The position numbers and the translations under genes are program-made. This document shows positions 12,107-22,386 of a stretch of 64,000 bases of DNA, one piece after another; position 1 is the stretch's first letter, and every line of letters begins with the position of its first letter. The notes below the pieces were generated by a model, which was not told the DNA's origin, did not search any database, and saw only the letters and a program-made list of their open reading frames with translations. This DNA is from Smittia aterrima (taxonomy: Eukaryota > Arthropoda > Insecta > Diptera > Chironomidae), in assembly GCA_033063855.1 (NCBI GenBank), contig CP093829.1:13857537-13921536 (forward strand), given 5' to 3'.

Positions 12107-15100
12107 GCTGAAACAAAACAAGAGTTTATTGGAGTGCAATCAATACATTCAATTAAACTTTCGACGTCACATGATTGACAGAATTTCTCTATACACCGCC
12201 CATTCGTAAGTTTACAATTATGGAGCCGATATTAACAGATTTCATGTAAAACTAGTCTTGGTTATTAAATTGAGACATCTTATCGACAATTTTAAATATT
12301 TTCAAAAGACGGGAGAACAAATTGATTTGGTGTTGAGCAAGCGAAGAATCTCTCTTTGATCACGATATCGTTTTTGATATTTTTCTTGAAATTGCTTTTC
12401 AGAAAGTCTCGACGGGTGGCTGACATTTTGTATCAGAAAGTATTCTCACTTGTTTATGTGTTTTCATATTGTTAGTTAATAATAAATAGAAGTGTTGTCA
12501 TTTTTCATGTCATTTGCGTCTACTTACATAAAAAAAATCCTTTTGATTCGCTGCTATCTGAATATTTTAGGGACTAGCAATCTGTTTAAAACGTTAAATC
12601 TGTCAGCAGCTTTATCAACCGAGTTGTTTCAGCATGTTATCTGTAATGGAGGAGAACGTCATTAAAAATATTATCAGCATCGAAGAAAAAATATTTTTAA
12701 ATAAATGTAGGCTTGCGGTAAAAAAAAGAAATCCGTTTTTGCTGTTATCGTTTGTGTTTCCGACTGGTTGTCGCAAATCATCATCCGTAGAAGCGATCTT
12801 ATTAAAAGCAAGTTCTTGATTTATTGAAAAAATATTTTGCAAAGTTTGATGTTTAATTGGTAAACAATTTTATCTTTTATGAATCAAATAGAGAGATCGT
12901 CGTTCACATTTTCAGAATACATCTTTGAAGTGTATTCAATTATATTGGAAAGCTCAAAAGATTTAATTGCATTAAACAGAGGTACGTTGCAGTCCGAAAT
13001 GTAATGCATTAAGAACTCTCCAAGGTCTCAGTGCAAGCACTTACGTAGTTTGAAAGTCGTGAACGAATAAGAAATGGGAAATACCAAGTCAAACACGTAC
13101 TAACAGCGAAACAGATAGAAGAGAAATAAATATCTCGCGATGAAGCCGCGTAAAGCAAGCGAATAAATTTCTAATGAATTGAATTTACGTGAAGAGCCTC
13201 AAATGTGATGTTTCTGAATCTATATCTTTTGCTCTTCTTTACTTTAATCCAACATGGCACATAACAACATGTAGACATTTTTTTGCACTCAAGCACAAAG
13301 CAAAGAAGAAAAAGATCGCTGCATCAAGAGATCAACCTAAGAGTCATATCTACATAACACTAGCGCAACGATTATGTTGGATAAACTACAAATACAAAAC
13401 CTAGCCTATCATTGCTAGATTATTTCTTAGATTTTTTATTATTTACATAGCGTCAATTAAATTCTTCGAACACATTCAATATTTTTCACAAATTACAGCT
13501 CACCATACGCGGTCAGCGCTGAAACTATTTTTCCATTTTGCGTTGTAAACCGCATATCATGTGAAACGCAGAACAATTTGTGCTTTTGCAATCGCGAAGA
13601 TTATACAAGCTAAATAGCAGCGCTTCAGAGAGAACGAAAAATCCTTAGGGAAAAGTATCGATGCGGTTTTGAAATATTATTAGTAATTTTTCACGCGCGA
13701 GCTAACCATCTTCATCACCATATTTCCCTATCAATTTCATCACAAACCGTACATTCTTATTCTTGACTCGAATGGATCAACAACAGACATTTTTATTATC
13801 TGTCATGCAGAAGAACATCTCGAAACAAACAAATAGTTGAAATTTACGTGGTCAGAGTATGATGATGAGTTTGAAACACGTCTTCGATATTTTTATGATA
13901 GAAAGTTTTTGTTCGTGCGAGTAATGAATTTCTGTGTTGGCATTTTCTTATAAATGCTTCAAAGTTATCATTAAAAATAAAGCTCCAGGGCTGAAACATC
14001 TTCATTTATCATCCGCTCGGCCGGTCTAGCAAAGTAACGATTCAATCCTCTGAATAATACGCCAAAAGAATCATCGTTTATTTATTTATTCATAAGGTTT
14101 TCAAAGCGAATGGATGACGTGTGGTGTCTTGTCTCGTTAAAAATATAATAGACGCTTATGAAGAAAAAAATTGAACACAAAACAAGAATAAATATAAAGA
14201 GATTAGAATTATATTGTATATGTAAATTCCTCCAATATACGGCCTTATCAAACAACAATAATATTTATTGAAGTTTTTAAAACAACGTCGGTAAAATTGT
14301 GCTTGCTCATTTCATTTCCAAATTCTTAATAAGCGAAGCTGATTCAAACTACGATTTTTTACAGTCTCTCATCTTGTTGAAATCTTTTGTTTAGTGTTTT
14401 CGAGATTGATAAATCTTATTGCACGACAAAACATATATGCTAAATATTTAGGGTATTCTAGTTAACTAGCTTCTCTCTTTATAAAATAATGAAAAAGTGT
14501 ATTGCCATGGAATTAGTCAGCAAAGGGAGACGAAGAAGTAGCTTTGCTTTTAGATTTTTTACCGGGAATTCGAGACAAAAAGAAATGATGCGACCGCTCT
14601 TAAACTACACTAAAATCATCTTATAATACCTTCTTCTGTCTTCTCAAAGTTTAATTATTTTTACCACTCTCAAGTAATTTTGAAATTGTCCACAATTTTC
14701 TTCTCGTGCAATATTATTATGCTTTCGACCAAATGCAACACAAAGTATTTTTTAAAATTTAAACTCTTCTAGAAAGTAAAAGAGTATATTGCACAACACT
14801 AATTTTTTTAAATCTCAGTTAAACGATAGAGCCAAATTCGATCAGCACTTGTGTTACCGCGTGAAGACTTCAAGAGACTGAACGAAACTCAATGGGATAA
14901 TATGTGAGATTTTACTTATTTCATTCGAAAGTTACACACACATCGGTAGAATCTTATTGCATACGCTCGTTCACAGGCAATGTAAGGAGAAGAATATTAA
15001 AAATCGCGAAGGAGAAAAACGTTGAAGGCAAGAATCGAAAAGAATATTTAAGTCAATAACTCTCTTTTTCACGACGACCACTATGTTGATGCTCAATACC

Positions 15101-16570
15101 GATCAATTTGTACAAAATGCAAGAGAAAAATCCAATAGAGCACCCAGCATAAATTTGAAACTATTTTAAAGGACAGTTCCCACAACGCGTTATCATATTG
15201 AAGTAGATAACATTTCAGATCACCGTTTTAGTTTTCTTTTTTATCTGCTGCATGTTGTGATAGATCGTGGGGTCAATTTAACGTCAATTTTAATTGCCTT
15301 TACACTACGACAAAACTAGAGCAACTGTAAGTCAAAAAAAAAAGAAATAATTAAGTTTACGAGAATAACAATTTCGTTGAAAGATCGCTTTACATATAAT
15401 GAGCCTAATCTATTTCCTATGATTGCATTTTTTGTTACTCTTTCTGGTTTATGAAAACGACATTTCATCTTCAATGCTCGACGAAAAAATAAATCTGCAC
15501 GACTTTTTTTTTTGTATTTGCTAGTAAGCGACAGGAAAAGAAAGAAAGAAACTGTAATGAAGTAGAACAATGAAGAGAGAAAGAGTCAAACGTAAATAAA
15601 TCATAGAATTTCACATCGCGAAGAAATGATTTTGTTGCAGGCTTCGCGAATCTTTCTAAGAAATCTCCATTAAAGAAGTATTAAGAAGCAAGTAAACAGC
15701 TTGTTGCATGAGCATTGTCATTTTATATAAAACGGAAAGAAAATATGCAATTGAAGTAAAACATAGTGGATTTTGCTTTAGCTGCGTCCTTCTTTGCAAT
15801 TTTACATTAGAGCATTTATCATGAAATTTTATTAAATCGGAGTGCATAGAAGAGATCTCAATTTGCATTTACGACATCGGTCATTTATTAGATATGGGAA
15901 ACGTTAATCGGAAAAAATGCCGGTTTATATTTGCATAAATATGATTGATTTTAACACTATTTACTTGAAGAAGTCGAGAATAGAAACGCTTGCTGTGCGC
16001 GGCGAGCTAGTAAGATTACTGTTTGAGAGCAAAAAGTGCAAAGGAAGATATTTTTTAAACTTCGATGTGGATTGCTTTCTGTGGTTTATCAATAATAACT
16101 TCAGAATGATTTTGTTTCCTGTTGAAAGGAACGGAATAATAAGTTTCTGTTCTTATTTGTTATGCAAATTTATCAAAACACTCACATTTTTATACTTCCG
16201 TTCGTCGACAAAAGAACTGAGACAACCAAGGTCAAGAAATATTTAAATATGCTAAACTAATTCTCACCGAGACTTACCTTTCAAAATTTGATATCATTTG
16301 TATTAAAATCAATTTAGATTAAATTAAATCACAAGTTTTCTTTCAGCAAACAGTTCATTCAAGAAGTCTAAAAAATCAAAGTAAGGAAGTCTGCAGATTT
16401 TCTTATTAATCTAAAATACAATTAAATACTGATGGACCAAATTATACATCTGAAAGCAAGCAGTAACTATTATAACATTAATGTATCATTTCTAATGTAT
16501 CATTTTCATGTTCTCAGAATTAGATTATTATGTATAAAATATTTTCTTCATCCGTTTTTTGTAAGTTTAG
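12107..16570. other. Long non-coding or unassigned region upstream of NTAN1
   Basis: About 4.5 kb with high AT content and only short, low-complexity open frames. It probably includes the NTAN1 promoter and a 5' UTR exon. I looked for tRNA-like boxes and conserved coding motifs and found none that hold up. It could contain 5' exons of the unassigned plus-strand exon-like ORF at 16571-16859, but I could not identify any. Confidence 0.4.
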
Positions 16571-16859
16571 AATACGATGGAAAGAGTTTAATCCGTACAC
16601 AGCTGATTCAATGACAATGAAAATAAAAATGTATCACATGGAACAATACTCAAAACAAGTAAGTCAGGAAACTGTAGGTCCAAGGCAAATTGGACGATTA
16701 GCCAGCAATAATTCTATGACTCCTTCGAAGCCAAGGATCGTGTCCAACAAGAACAACGCTGATGCTGGTGTCGTCATTAACATAACTTCCAATCCAATAA
16801 TTCACTTTTATGTAGAAATCAAAAACATTTTTATTTTCTTTCGAAATTCACATATCTGA
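16571..16859 (+). CDS. Unassigned exon-like ORF, tail-to-tail with PRPF3
   Basis: After an acceptor-like taagtttag, a frame from 16572 reads IRWKEFNPYTADSMTMKIKM and then a Ser/Asn-rich stretch with PSKPRIVSNKNN, before a TGA at 16857-16859. Base and codon use look more coding-like than the flanking AT-rich DNA, with many G/C third positions. The last 12 bases overlap the end of PRPF3 on the other strand. I do not recognise the family. It could be a C-terminal exon of a plus-strand gene whose other exons I could not find, a relic, or chance. No close poly(A) signal follows it. Confidence 0.25.
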
Positions 16860-18740
16860 AGCTTCTAATACAGCTCCTGAATAAGCGAGATCCCAGTAAT
16901 GTTCGCAGTGATGTTTCTGAAAGAATTCCCGAACAAGCTTCTCCATAGTGAAAAACTTAAATTTTATCTCGCCAAAACATCGTCGAGGAACTTTTCCCTC
17001 CCATACCATTTTACAGTAATTAGGATATTCCTTCTCGCCATCGTTGGGGCTCTCACTACATTTGACCATATCTTCTTCCCACTTGATTCTGTGCATCATA
17101 AGACGTCGGTATCGTTTCTGTTGCTTTGGACCACCTTCAACGACCACAACGCAACAATCGCGGAATAGAATCACTACGCCAGTCATGAAAAGTTGTTTTG
17201 CATTTGTTTCAACTTTGAATTTCTTGGACTGAACATTGTGAAGATCTCTAATTCGGTATACTGAAACGTTAACACCCATTGAAGTGTCTTCTTTCAACTT
17301 CTTAACTTTTTTATCGCGTTTTTGTTCGTCTGTCAATTTTCTAGATTGATTTGCCTCCTCGTGCTCTTTCTGTCTTTTGGCCATCTGCTCACGAACGTGA
17401 GCTTCAATTTTCGTAGGATCTTGCACTGCTTCCGTTCCCAAGACTCTCATTAAATTTGAAATTTTGAGCTTAGGTTCTGGTGCATCAATCAAACCCAATC
17501 TGATCTTTTCTTGTTCTTCTTTCCAAGCTTCTCGTCGATTCTGCCGTCTTAGCTTTTTCCTTTCTTTCTTCGTCAAAAATACTGGCATATATGCCGGTCG
17601 CAGTGGTTCATTCGGTGGTCGAATTTGAGTAGGATGTTCGATTAAGTTAGTAATGGCTTGTTCGCGAATCGAAATCTTTCCATTGATCATCTTGTTGAGA
17701 TCTTCGGTTAATATAACAGAGTCCCACCATTCGTAACCGTATTGAGGAATTTCTTCACTATGAACGTCTGTTTTAGGGGCAATCAATGCTAGTTTTGTAG
17801 CTGAACTAATTCCCGTCTTTCTTGCAATTTGTGAAATTTCGTTTTGCAGCTTTTCAAGTTGTGCTTTCATTCTCATTCTATCTGCCATCTGTTGAAACTT
17901 TCCAGGCTCATGAAAACGTAGTGATCGCTTTGTTCGAAGAGCTGGTTTTGCCACAATTCGTTCATCGTAAAATGTCGGCTCTGTTGTCTTTGCTTCTTCG
18001 ATAGCTTTTTCCGTTTGTTGATGTTTGAATGTTTCTTTTTTCTTGGCTCTAATGTTAGCCTTCAAAGTTGGAGTCAAGGTTTGAATGTTAATTTCTCTAC
18101 CACTGGTGTCTACAGTTCTGCCTTCTTCATCAAGAATTAAAGGACGAGGTTTGTCGGCTGGTTTCGGCATGATAAATGTTGGATTAAGAGGATTCAATAC
18201 TGTGCCAAGCGAGCCAGAAAGTTTGGCTTGGATTTGCCGCTGCAACTCTGCTATTTTTCTTTGTCTCTCTTCAGCTGCCGGGTCAGACGAAAGCTGAGAT
18301 TCTGTGGACTTCCCAGTCTTTATTGACTCAAGCTTTTTTTTTCGTTCTTCAATTTGTCGTTGAGCATTTTCCATCATTTGCTTTATTTGATTGGATGATA
18401 AAGTGCTGTCTCCCGGAGAACCTTCCAAATCGTCATGTTTTGTCTTTAACTTTTTGGTAGTGTCATTATTTGATTCGCCTTCATCGTAATGACGCTTCTT
18501 TGATTTCGGCGTGTCTCTATAAAAATCCATAATAGCATCAACCTTCTCTGCTAGCTTTGAAGCTTTCTTTTCATCGACAATTGAGGATAACTTGTTTGTG
18601 AACTTTTCCTGATCATAACCATTATAAAGACCTCTCTCGAATACAGATATAACACGTTCATCAACGGAGCCAAGAACTCTTGTAGAGATCTTTTCGAGGT
18701 CAGACTTCAAATCGTCAATTTCTCGTCGCGATAAACTCAT
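16848..18740 (-). CDS. Prp3: U4/U6 small nuclear ribonucleoprotein PRPF3
   Basis: Component of the U4/U6 di-snRNP, needed for assembly of the U4/U6.U5 tri-snRNP and pre-mRNA splicing in the nucleus. A single uninterrupted exon encodes 630 residues; human PRPF3 has 683. The start MSLSRREIDDLKSDLEK resembles the family N-terminus, and residues 1-75 fit a PWI-like domain. A Lys/Glu-rich coiled region follows. The conserved PRP3 domain contains YGYEWWDSVIL, LIEHPTQIRPPNEP and FLTKKERKKLRRQNR. The C-terminal DUF1115 domain contains QLFMTGVVILFRDCCVVVVEGG and HHCEHYWDLA. The stop is TGA at 16850-16848, with an AATAAA on the minus strand about 25 bp further on. The absence of introns is notable beside its multi-exon neighbours. 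Confidence 0.96.
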   Translation of the reverse strand: MSLSRREIDDLKSDLEKISTRVLGSVDERVISVFERGLYNGYDQEKFTNKLSSIVDEKKASKLAEKVDAIMDFYRDTPKSKKRHYDEGESNNDTTKKLKTKHDDLEGSPGDSTLSSNQIKQMMENAQRQIEERKKKLESIKTGKSTESQLSSDPAAEERQRKIAELQRQIQAKLSGSLGTVLNPLNPTFIMPKPADKPRPLILDEEGRTVDTSGREINIQTLTPTLKANIRAKKKETFKHQQTEKAIEEAKTTEPTFYDERIVAKPALRTKRSLRFHEPGKFQQMADRMRMKAQLEKLQNEISQIARKTGISSATKLALIAPKTDVHSEEIPQYGYEWWDSVILTEDLNKMINGKISIREQAITNLIEHPTQIRPPNEPLRPAYMPVFLTKKERKKLRRQNRREAWKEEQEKIRLGLIDAPEPKLKISNLMRVLGTEAVQDPTKIEAHVREQMAKRQKEHEEANQSRKLTDEQKRDKKVKKLKEDTSMGVNVSVYRIRDLHNVQSKKFKVETNAKQLFMTGVVILFRDCCVVVVEGGPKQQKRYRRLMMHRIKWEEDMVKCSESPNDGEKEYPNYCKMVWEGKVPRRCFGEIKFKFFTMEKLVREFFQKHHCEHYWDLAYSGAVLEASDM

Positions 18741-19842
18741 CTTTGCAGGTTAAACGATTTTAAACGTTCGAAACTAAAATGAAAATAAACTTTGTTATAA
18801 TTAAAAACATTCGATTGAGTATTTATAGCGGTTTCTTCGAAATTAGGCTTATTCTCAAATTAAATGAATCAGAACTTGTAAATCGTCAATAAAATATTTA
18901 GAATTTTGTAAACAAACGCAGTTCTTATTCCTTGAATTCAAGTTTAGCGAAAATATTACACTGTGCTTACGACTTTCTAATTGTTTTAAACTAACTTCTG
19001 ATGTTAAATTAGTGACTTCTGATGATAAATTTCTTATTGTTATTAAAAATCGGCAAGGCTTAACAAAGCGCTCAACTTTATAAGCGCTTTGAACACGAAA
19101 AATTGAAAACGTATGAAGCCAGTAAATTTTACTGTTGATTTAAATGGACTCTCATTGTTAAAGGAATGTAAAAAGCATTTGAAACAAATTAACTAAAAAC
19201 CACTTCTTAATGAGACCAAACAAATACACATTTCTAAATAAGTTTAAAATCATTACTAAAGCATGTTATAATTAACAGACTAATTTAGATGAGAGTTTAT
19301 TACACATAAACTGGTTAATTATTCTGATTTCTCTGCATAATTAGATCGAATTCCTTAAAGCTAAAATTAAAAATATTTCATGGAGCTTGTCTTATTAAAA
19401 AGTGAAATTTGTGATTTTAATGATTATCATTTTTTAATAATGATTTTTATGTTTCAATTCAAACAGTACGTTTCTTATCATTTACATCACACGTAGTGAC
19501 TTAAGGTCTACTAATTTTAAAAATAGTCTATTCGCTTCTGAACACAATTTATTCTTAAAATATTTGCTACTGAAACCTGATACAAAATCAATTAGCTCGC
19601 GATCTTCTTTCAAACAGTTTTCTTTCATAACGTTTCCGTCAACAAGCTCACTTTCTCATGTTATCTGATTAAGATATCAGATATTTTCTTCATGTGGCTA
19701 TTCAAAAAAAACCAATAAATATGTGAGAACCAGTGAACACAGTTTCAGTTTATAGGGAACCGTTGAAGTGTCATCATCAGAAATAAAGTGAAAGCAAGGA
19801 AAGAGAGTTGAAGATTTAAAATTGAATTGAATTTGTTTCATA
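18741..19842. other. Divergent intergenic region, PRPF3 and aldehyde synthase 1
   Basis: About 1.1 kb that should hold both promoters. Near 19660-19705 there is an imperfect palindrome with several GATA-type cores (TTATCTGATTAAGATATCAG). The putative core promoter of the plus-strand gene is listed separately at 19712. I see no coding sequence. Confidence 0.45.
19712..19754 (+). promoter_or_regulatory. Putative core promoter of aldehyde synthase gene 1
   Basis: A TATA-like CCAATAAATAT at 19712-19722 is followed 23 bp after its start by GAACACAG and then TTTCAGTTT, which resembles the insect initiator TCAGTY. The same two elements with the same 23-bp spacing precede the second gene copy at 22279, while the surrounding sequence has diverged. 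This argues for selection or conversion. Function is inferred. Confidence 0.4.
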
Positions 19843-21722
19843 ATGGACATTAAAGAATTTCGCGAGTTTGGCTATGCAGCAATAGATTTTCTTGCCGATT
19901 ATTTCGAAAACATAAGAGAAAGGTCACTTAAGATTGTTAAAAGATCAAAATAAACTTATTTGTAGTGAATTTTTTTTACCATTAGAGATGTGTTGCCTAC
20001 AGTTGATCCCGGCTATCTCCAAGATTTGCTTCCAACAGAAATGCCAATTGGACAGGAGAATTGGAAGGACATTATGAAAGATCTGGATCGGTTTATTATG
20101 CCAGGAATAACTCATTGGCAATCGCCTAACTTTCATGCGTACTATCCTTCTCAAACGTCGTTCCCATCAATAGTCGGTGAAATACTAGCATCCGGGTTAG
20201 GTAAAAGAAATATTTTCAAAACTAAAATTCTTACTTATCCAATGATTTTTTTCGTTAGGTGTCGTTGGCTTCAACTGGGTAGATTCATAAAATATTAGTC
20301 AAATAAATTTTAAAGCTCTATTTTTTTTTATTAACAGATTTGTAGCCCAGCTTGCACAGAATTGGAAGTAATCGTCATGGATTGGATTGGAAAATTTTTG
20401 AATCTTCCAAATCATTTTCTTCCTAGGTAAGTTCTACGATAATTGGAAATACATTAATCTTTGCTCTGGATTTGTGTACAAGTCTCATAAACTCATATTG
20501 CGATGACGTTTCGATTATTCACACAATTATTTTTCTTAAATTTTTCAGCGATGCTGGAACCGGAGGTGGAATTATACAAGGATCGGCAAGCGAAGCCATA
20601 CTTGTTGCAGTTCTTGCAGCAAGAGAGGAAAAAGTTCGTGAAATGAAAGTGTTGAGACCGGATTTGGCTGAAGGAGAAGTTCGTGCAAAGCTCGTTGGTT
20701 ACGGAAGTATCCACTCCAACAGCGCTATTGAAAAGTCAGGTTTACTTTCGGCGATCAAGATGAGATTACTTGATGCTGATGAAGATTCGATATTGCGTGG
20801 ACTCACGGTTCAAAACGCAATCGAAGAAGACGTTGCTGAAGGTTTGATTCCTTTCGTTTGCATCGCCACAGTTGGTACAACTGGCACATGCGCTTTTGAT
20901 AATCTTGAAGAAATTGGACCAGTTTGTAAGAAATATAATGTTTGGATGCATATTGACGCGGCCTATGCTGGAGCGGCCTTTTGTTTACCTGAGTATGAGC
21001 ATATCAAACGTGGTGCTGAATTTGGTGATTCCATAAATTTTAACTTACACAAATGGATGCTCGTCAACTTTGACTGTGCAGCGATGTGGATTAAAAATGC
21101 TGGAGCACTAACGAAATCGTTTAATGTTGACAGAATATATTTGGATCACAAATATCAGGGAAACACAAAAGCTCCAGATTATCGTCATTGGCAATTGGCT
21201 TTGGGTCGAAGATTCAGAGCTTTGAAAGTTTGGATTGTACTACGAACTTACGGCCAAGAATACATCAGAGGATATGTTCGGAAACACATTTCTCTTGCAA
21301 ATCTTTTAATTGAAAAGATGACAACAGATGATCGTTTCGAAATTACTGGATCTTCGTTAGCACTAGTATTTTTCAGAGTAAAAGGAAGCTGCGCCCTCAC
21401 AAAGAAACTTTTAGAGAAGATCACAGAACGAAAACATATTTTCATGATTCCTGCAACATATCGCAGTAAAATCATTATTCGATTTGTGATTTGCGGAATG
21501 GATCCGCAAGAAAAAGATATTGAATATGCCTGGAATGAAATTAAAACTGTAGCTGATAACTTGATTGAGGAATTGAAAACACAATCAACAGAGATTTCTT
21601 CTATAACATTTGAAGATGCTTCAACATCAAATATTCAAGAAGTCGTCAACGACAAAATAAATGAAATTACCGAAACATTTTCAAAACATTTCGATGTTAA
21701 TGCTGAAAAAACAAAAATTTAA
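19843..21722 (+). CDS. Aromatic-L-amino-acid decarboxylase family; predicted DHPAA (aromatic aldehyde) synthase, copy 1
   Basis: PLP enzyme predicted to turn L-dopa plus oxygen into 3,4-dihydroxyphenylacetaldehyde, CO2, ammonia and hydrogen peroxide, an activity linked to cuticle cross-linking. Exons: 19843-19922, 19986-20200, 20259-20278 (20 nt), 20338-20426 and 20549-21722, giving 525 residues. The numbering matches standard DDC numbering exactly. The PLP lysine is Lys303 (NFNLHKW) and the carboxylate-side motif HIDAAYAG is intact. Position 192, His in true decarboxylases, is Asn (SIHSNSAIEKSG), the accepted mark of DHPAA synthases. The 79-80 pair is Tyr-Tyr. APDYRHWQ and GRRFRALK are retained. 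A divergent tail of about 50 residues follows the core. The stop codon overlaps an AATAAA. Fly amd, next to Ddc, is the likely counterpart. Confidence 0.88.
20036..20162 (+). repeat. Near-identical block shared with copy 2 (22583-22709)
   Basis: These 127 bp in exon 2 match copy 2 with one difference by eye. The same exon on both sides is clearly diverged. This is the pattern of a gene conversion tract. Confidence 0.8.
20595..21091 (+). repeat. Near-identical block shared with copy 2 (23080-23576)
   Basis: About 497 bp of the last exon match copy 2 with roughly four differences by eye, including at silent sites. Downstream the copies become a patchwork of diverged and identical stretches, so this is not uniform recent duplication. 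Confidence 0.8.
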
Positions 21723-22386
21723 TAAAAACAAAATTTTTAATTTAAAATGAACACGTAAGACCATTCAATAGTCACTATTGACATATTTTATATAGATATT
21801 ACTAGAACAAAACTTTTACGATTTTTCTGAATTCATTTTTTGACTAAATGAAAAAAAATTATAGGGCCTTGAATATGTATCACGAGCCTCTTTCTGATAA
21901 AAAGAAAATTATCATAACTTGACTTCATCAGAATTGCGTATTTATAATATATGGGCTAGATTTTTTTAAAGCGATAAAAGACTAAATAAGATAAGCATGA
22001 ACTCGATTTAGATGAGATTGAATCTGTAGAATCTTTCTTTGCTTGAAGAAAATGTTTTTAACAAGTTATGTAGCTATTCTGTTATTAGAAAAAAAATACA
22101 TTTCTATGTAACTCTGGATTTTATCCAACAATGAGTATCAGGGCTTCGATTTAACAAGTAATTTATGATATGAACGCCTCTTTCGTATTAAACTTCCGCA
22201 TACTAATATCATCTAATCACATTTTCGCACGAATGATAGTATGATGAAGATATCTCTTTGATTTTATAATAAGCTTCGCCAATAAATATCCAACACTCCA
22301 CGAACACAGCGCTAGTTCATTGGAAAACCTTTAAACGTTATCATCGGAGAAAATTTTATCTGAGACTTAACAAAAAATAAAGACAC
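21723..22386. other. Spacer between the tandem aldehyde synthase genes
   Basis: About 660 bp, AT-rich and not alignable by eye with the other flanks except for the core promoter segment at 22279-22309. GATA-type cores occur near 22226-22255. No coding sequence is seen. Confidence 0.5.
22279..22316 (+). promoter_or_regulatory. Putative core promoter of aldehyde synthase gene 2
   Basis: CCAATAAATAT at 22279-22289 and GAACACAG starting at 22302 repeat, with identical 23-bp spacing, the arrangement upstream of copy 1. It lies about 100 bp before the ATG. Function is inferred from this conservation. Confidence 0.4.

Noticed and set aside
14020..14060. tRNA-like GATTCAATCC box with TAGCAAAG upstream
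   Set aside because: Spacing is too short and no cloverleaf arms can be paired.
20766..20951. 61-codon antisense ORF found identically in both aldehyde synthase genes (also 23251-23436)
   Set aside because: It is a shadow of the coding strand. Its identity reflects the conversion block, not conservation of an antisense protein.
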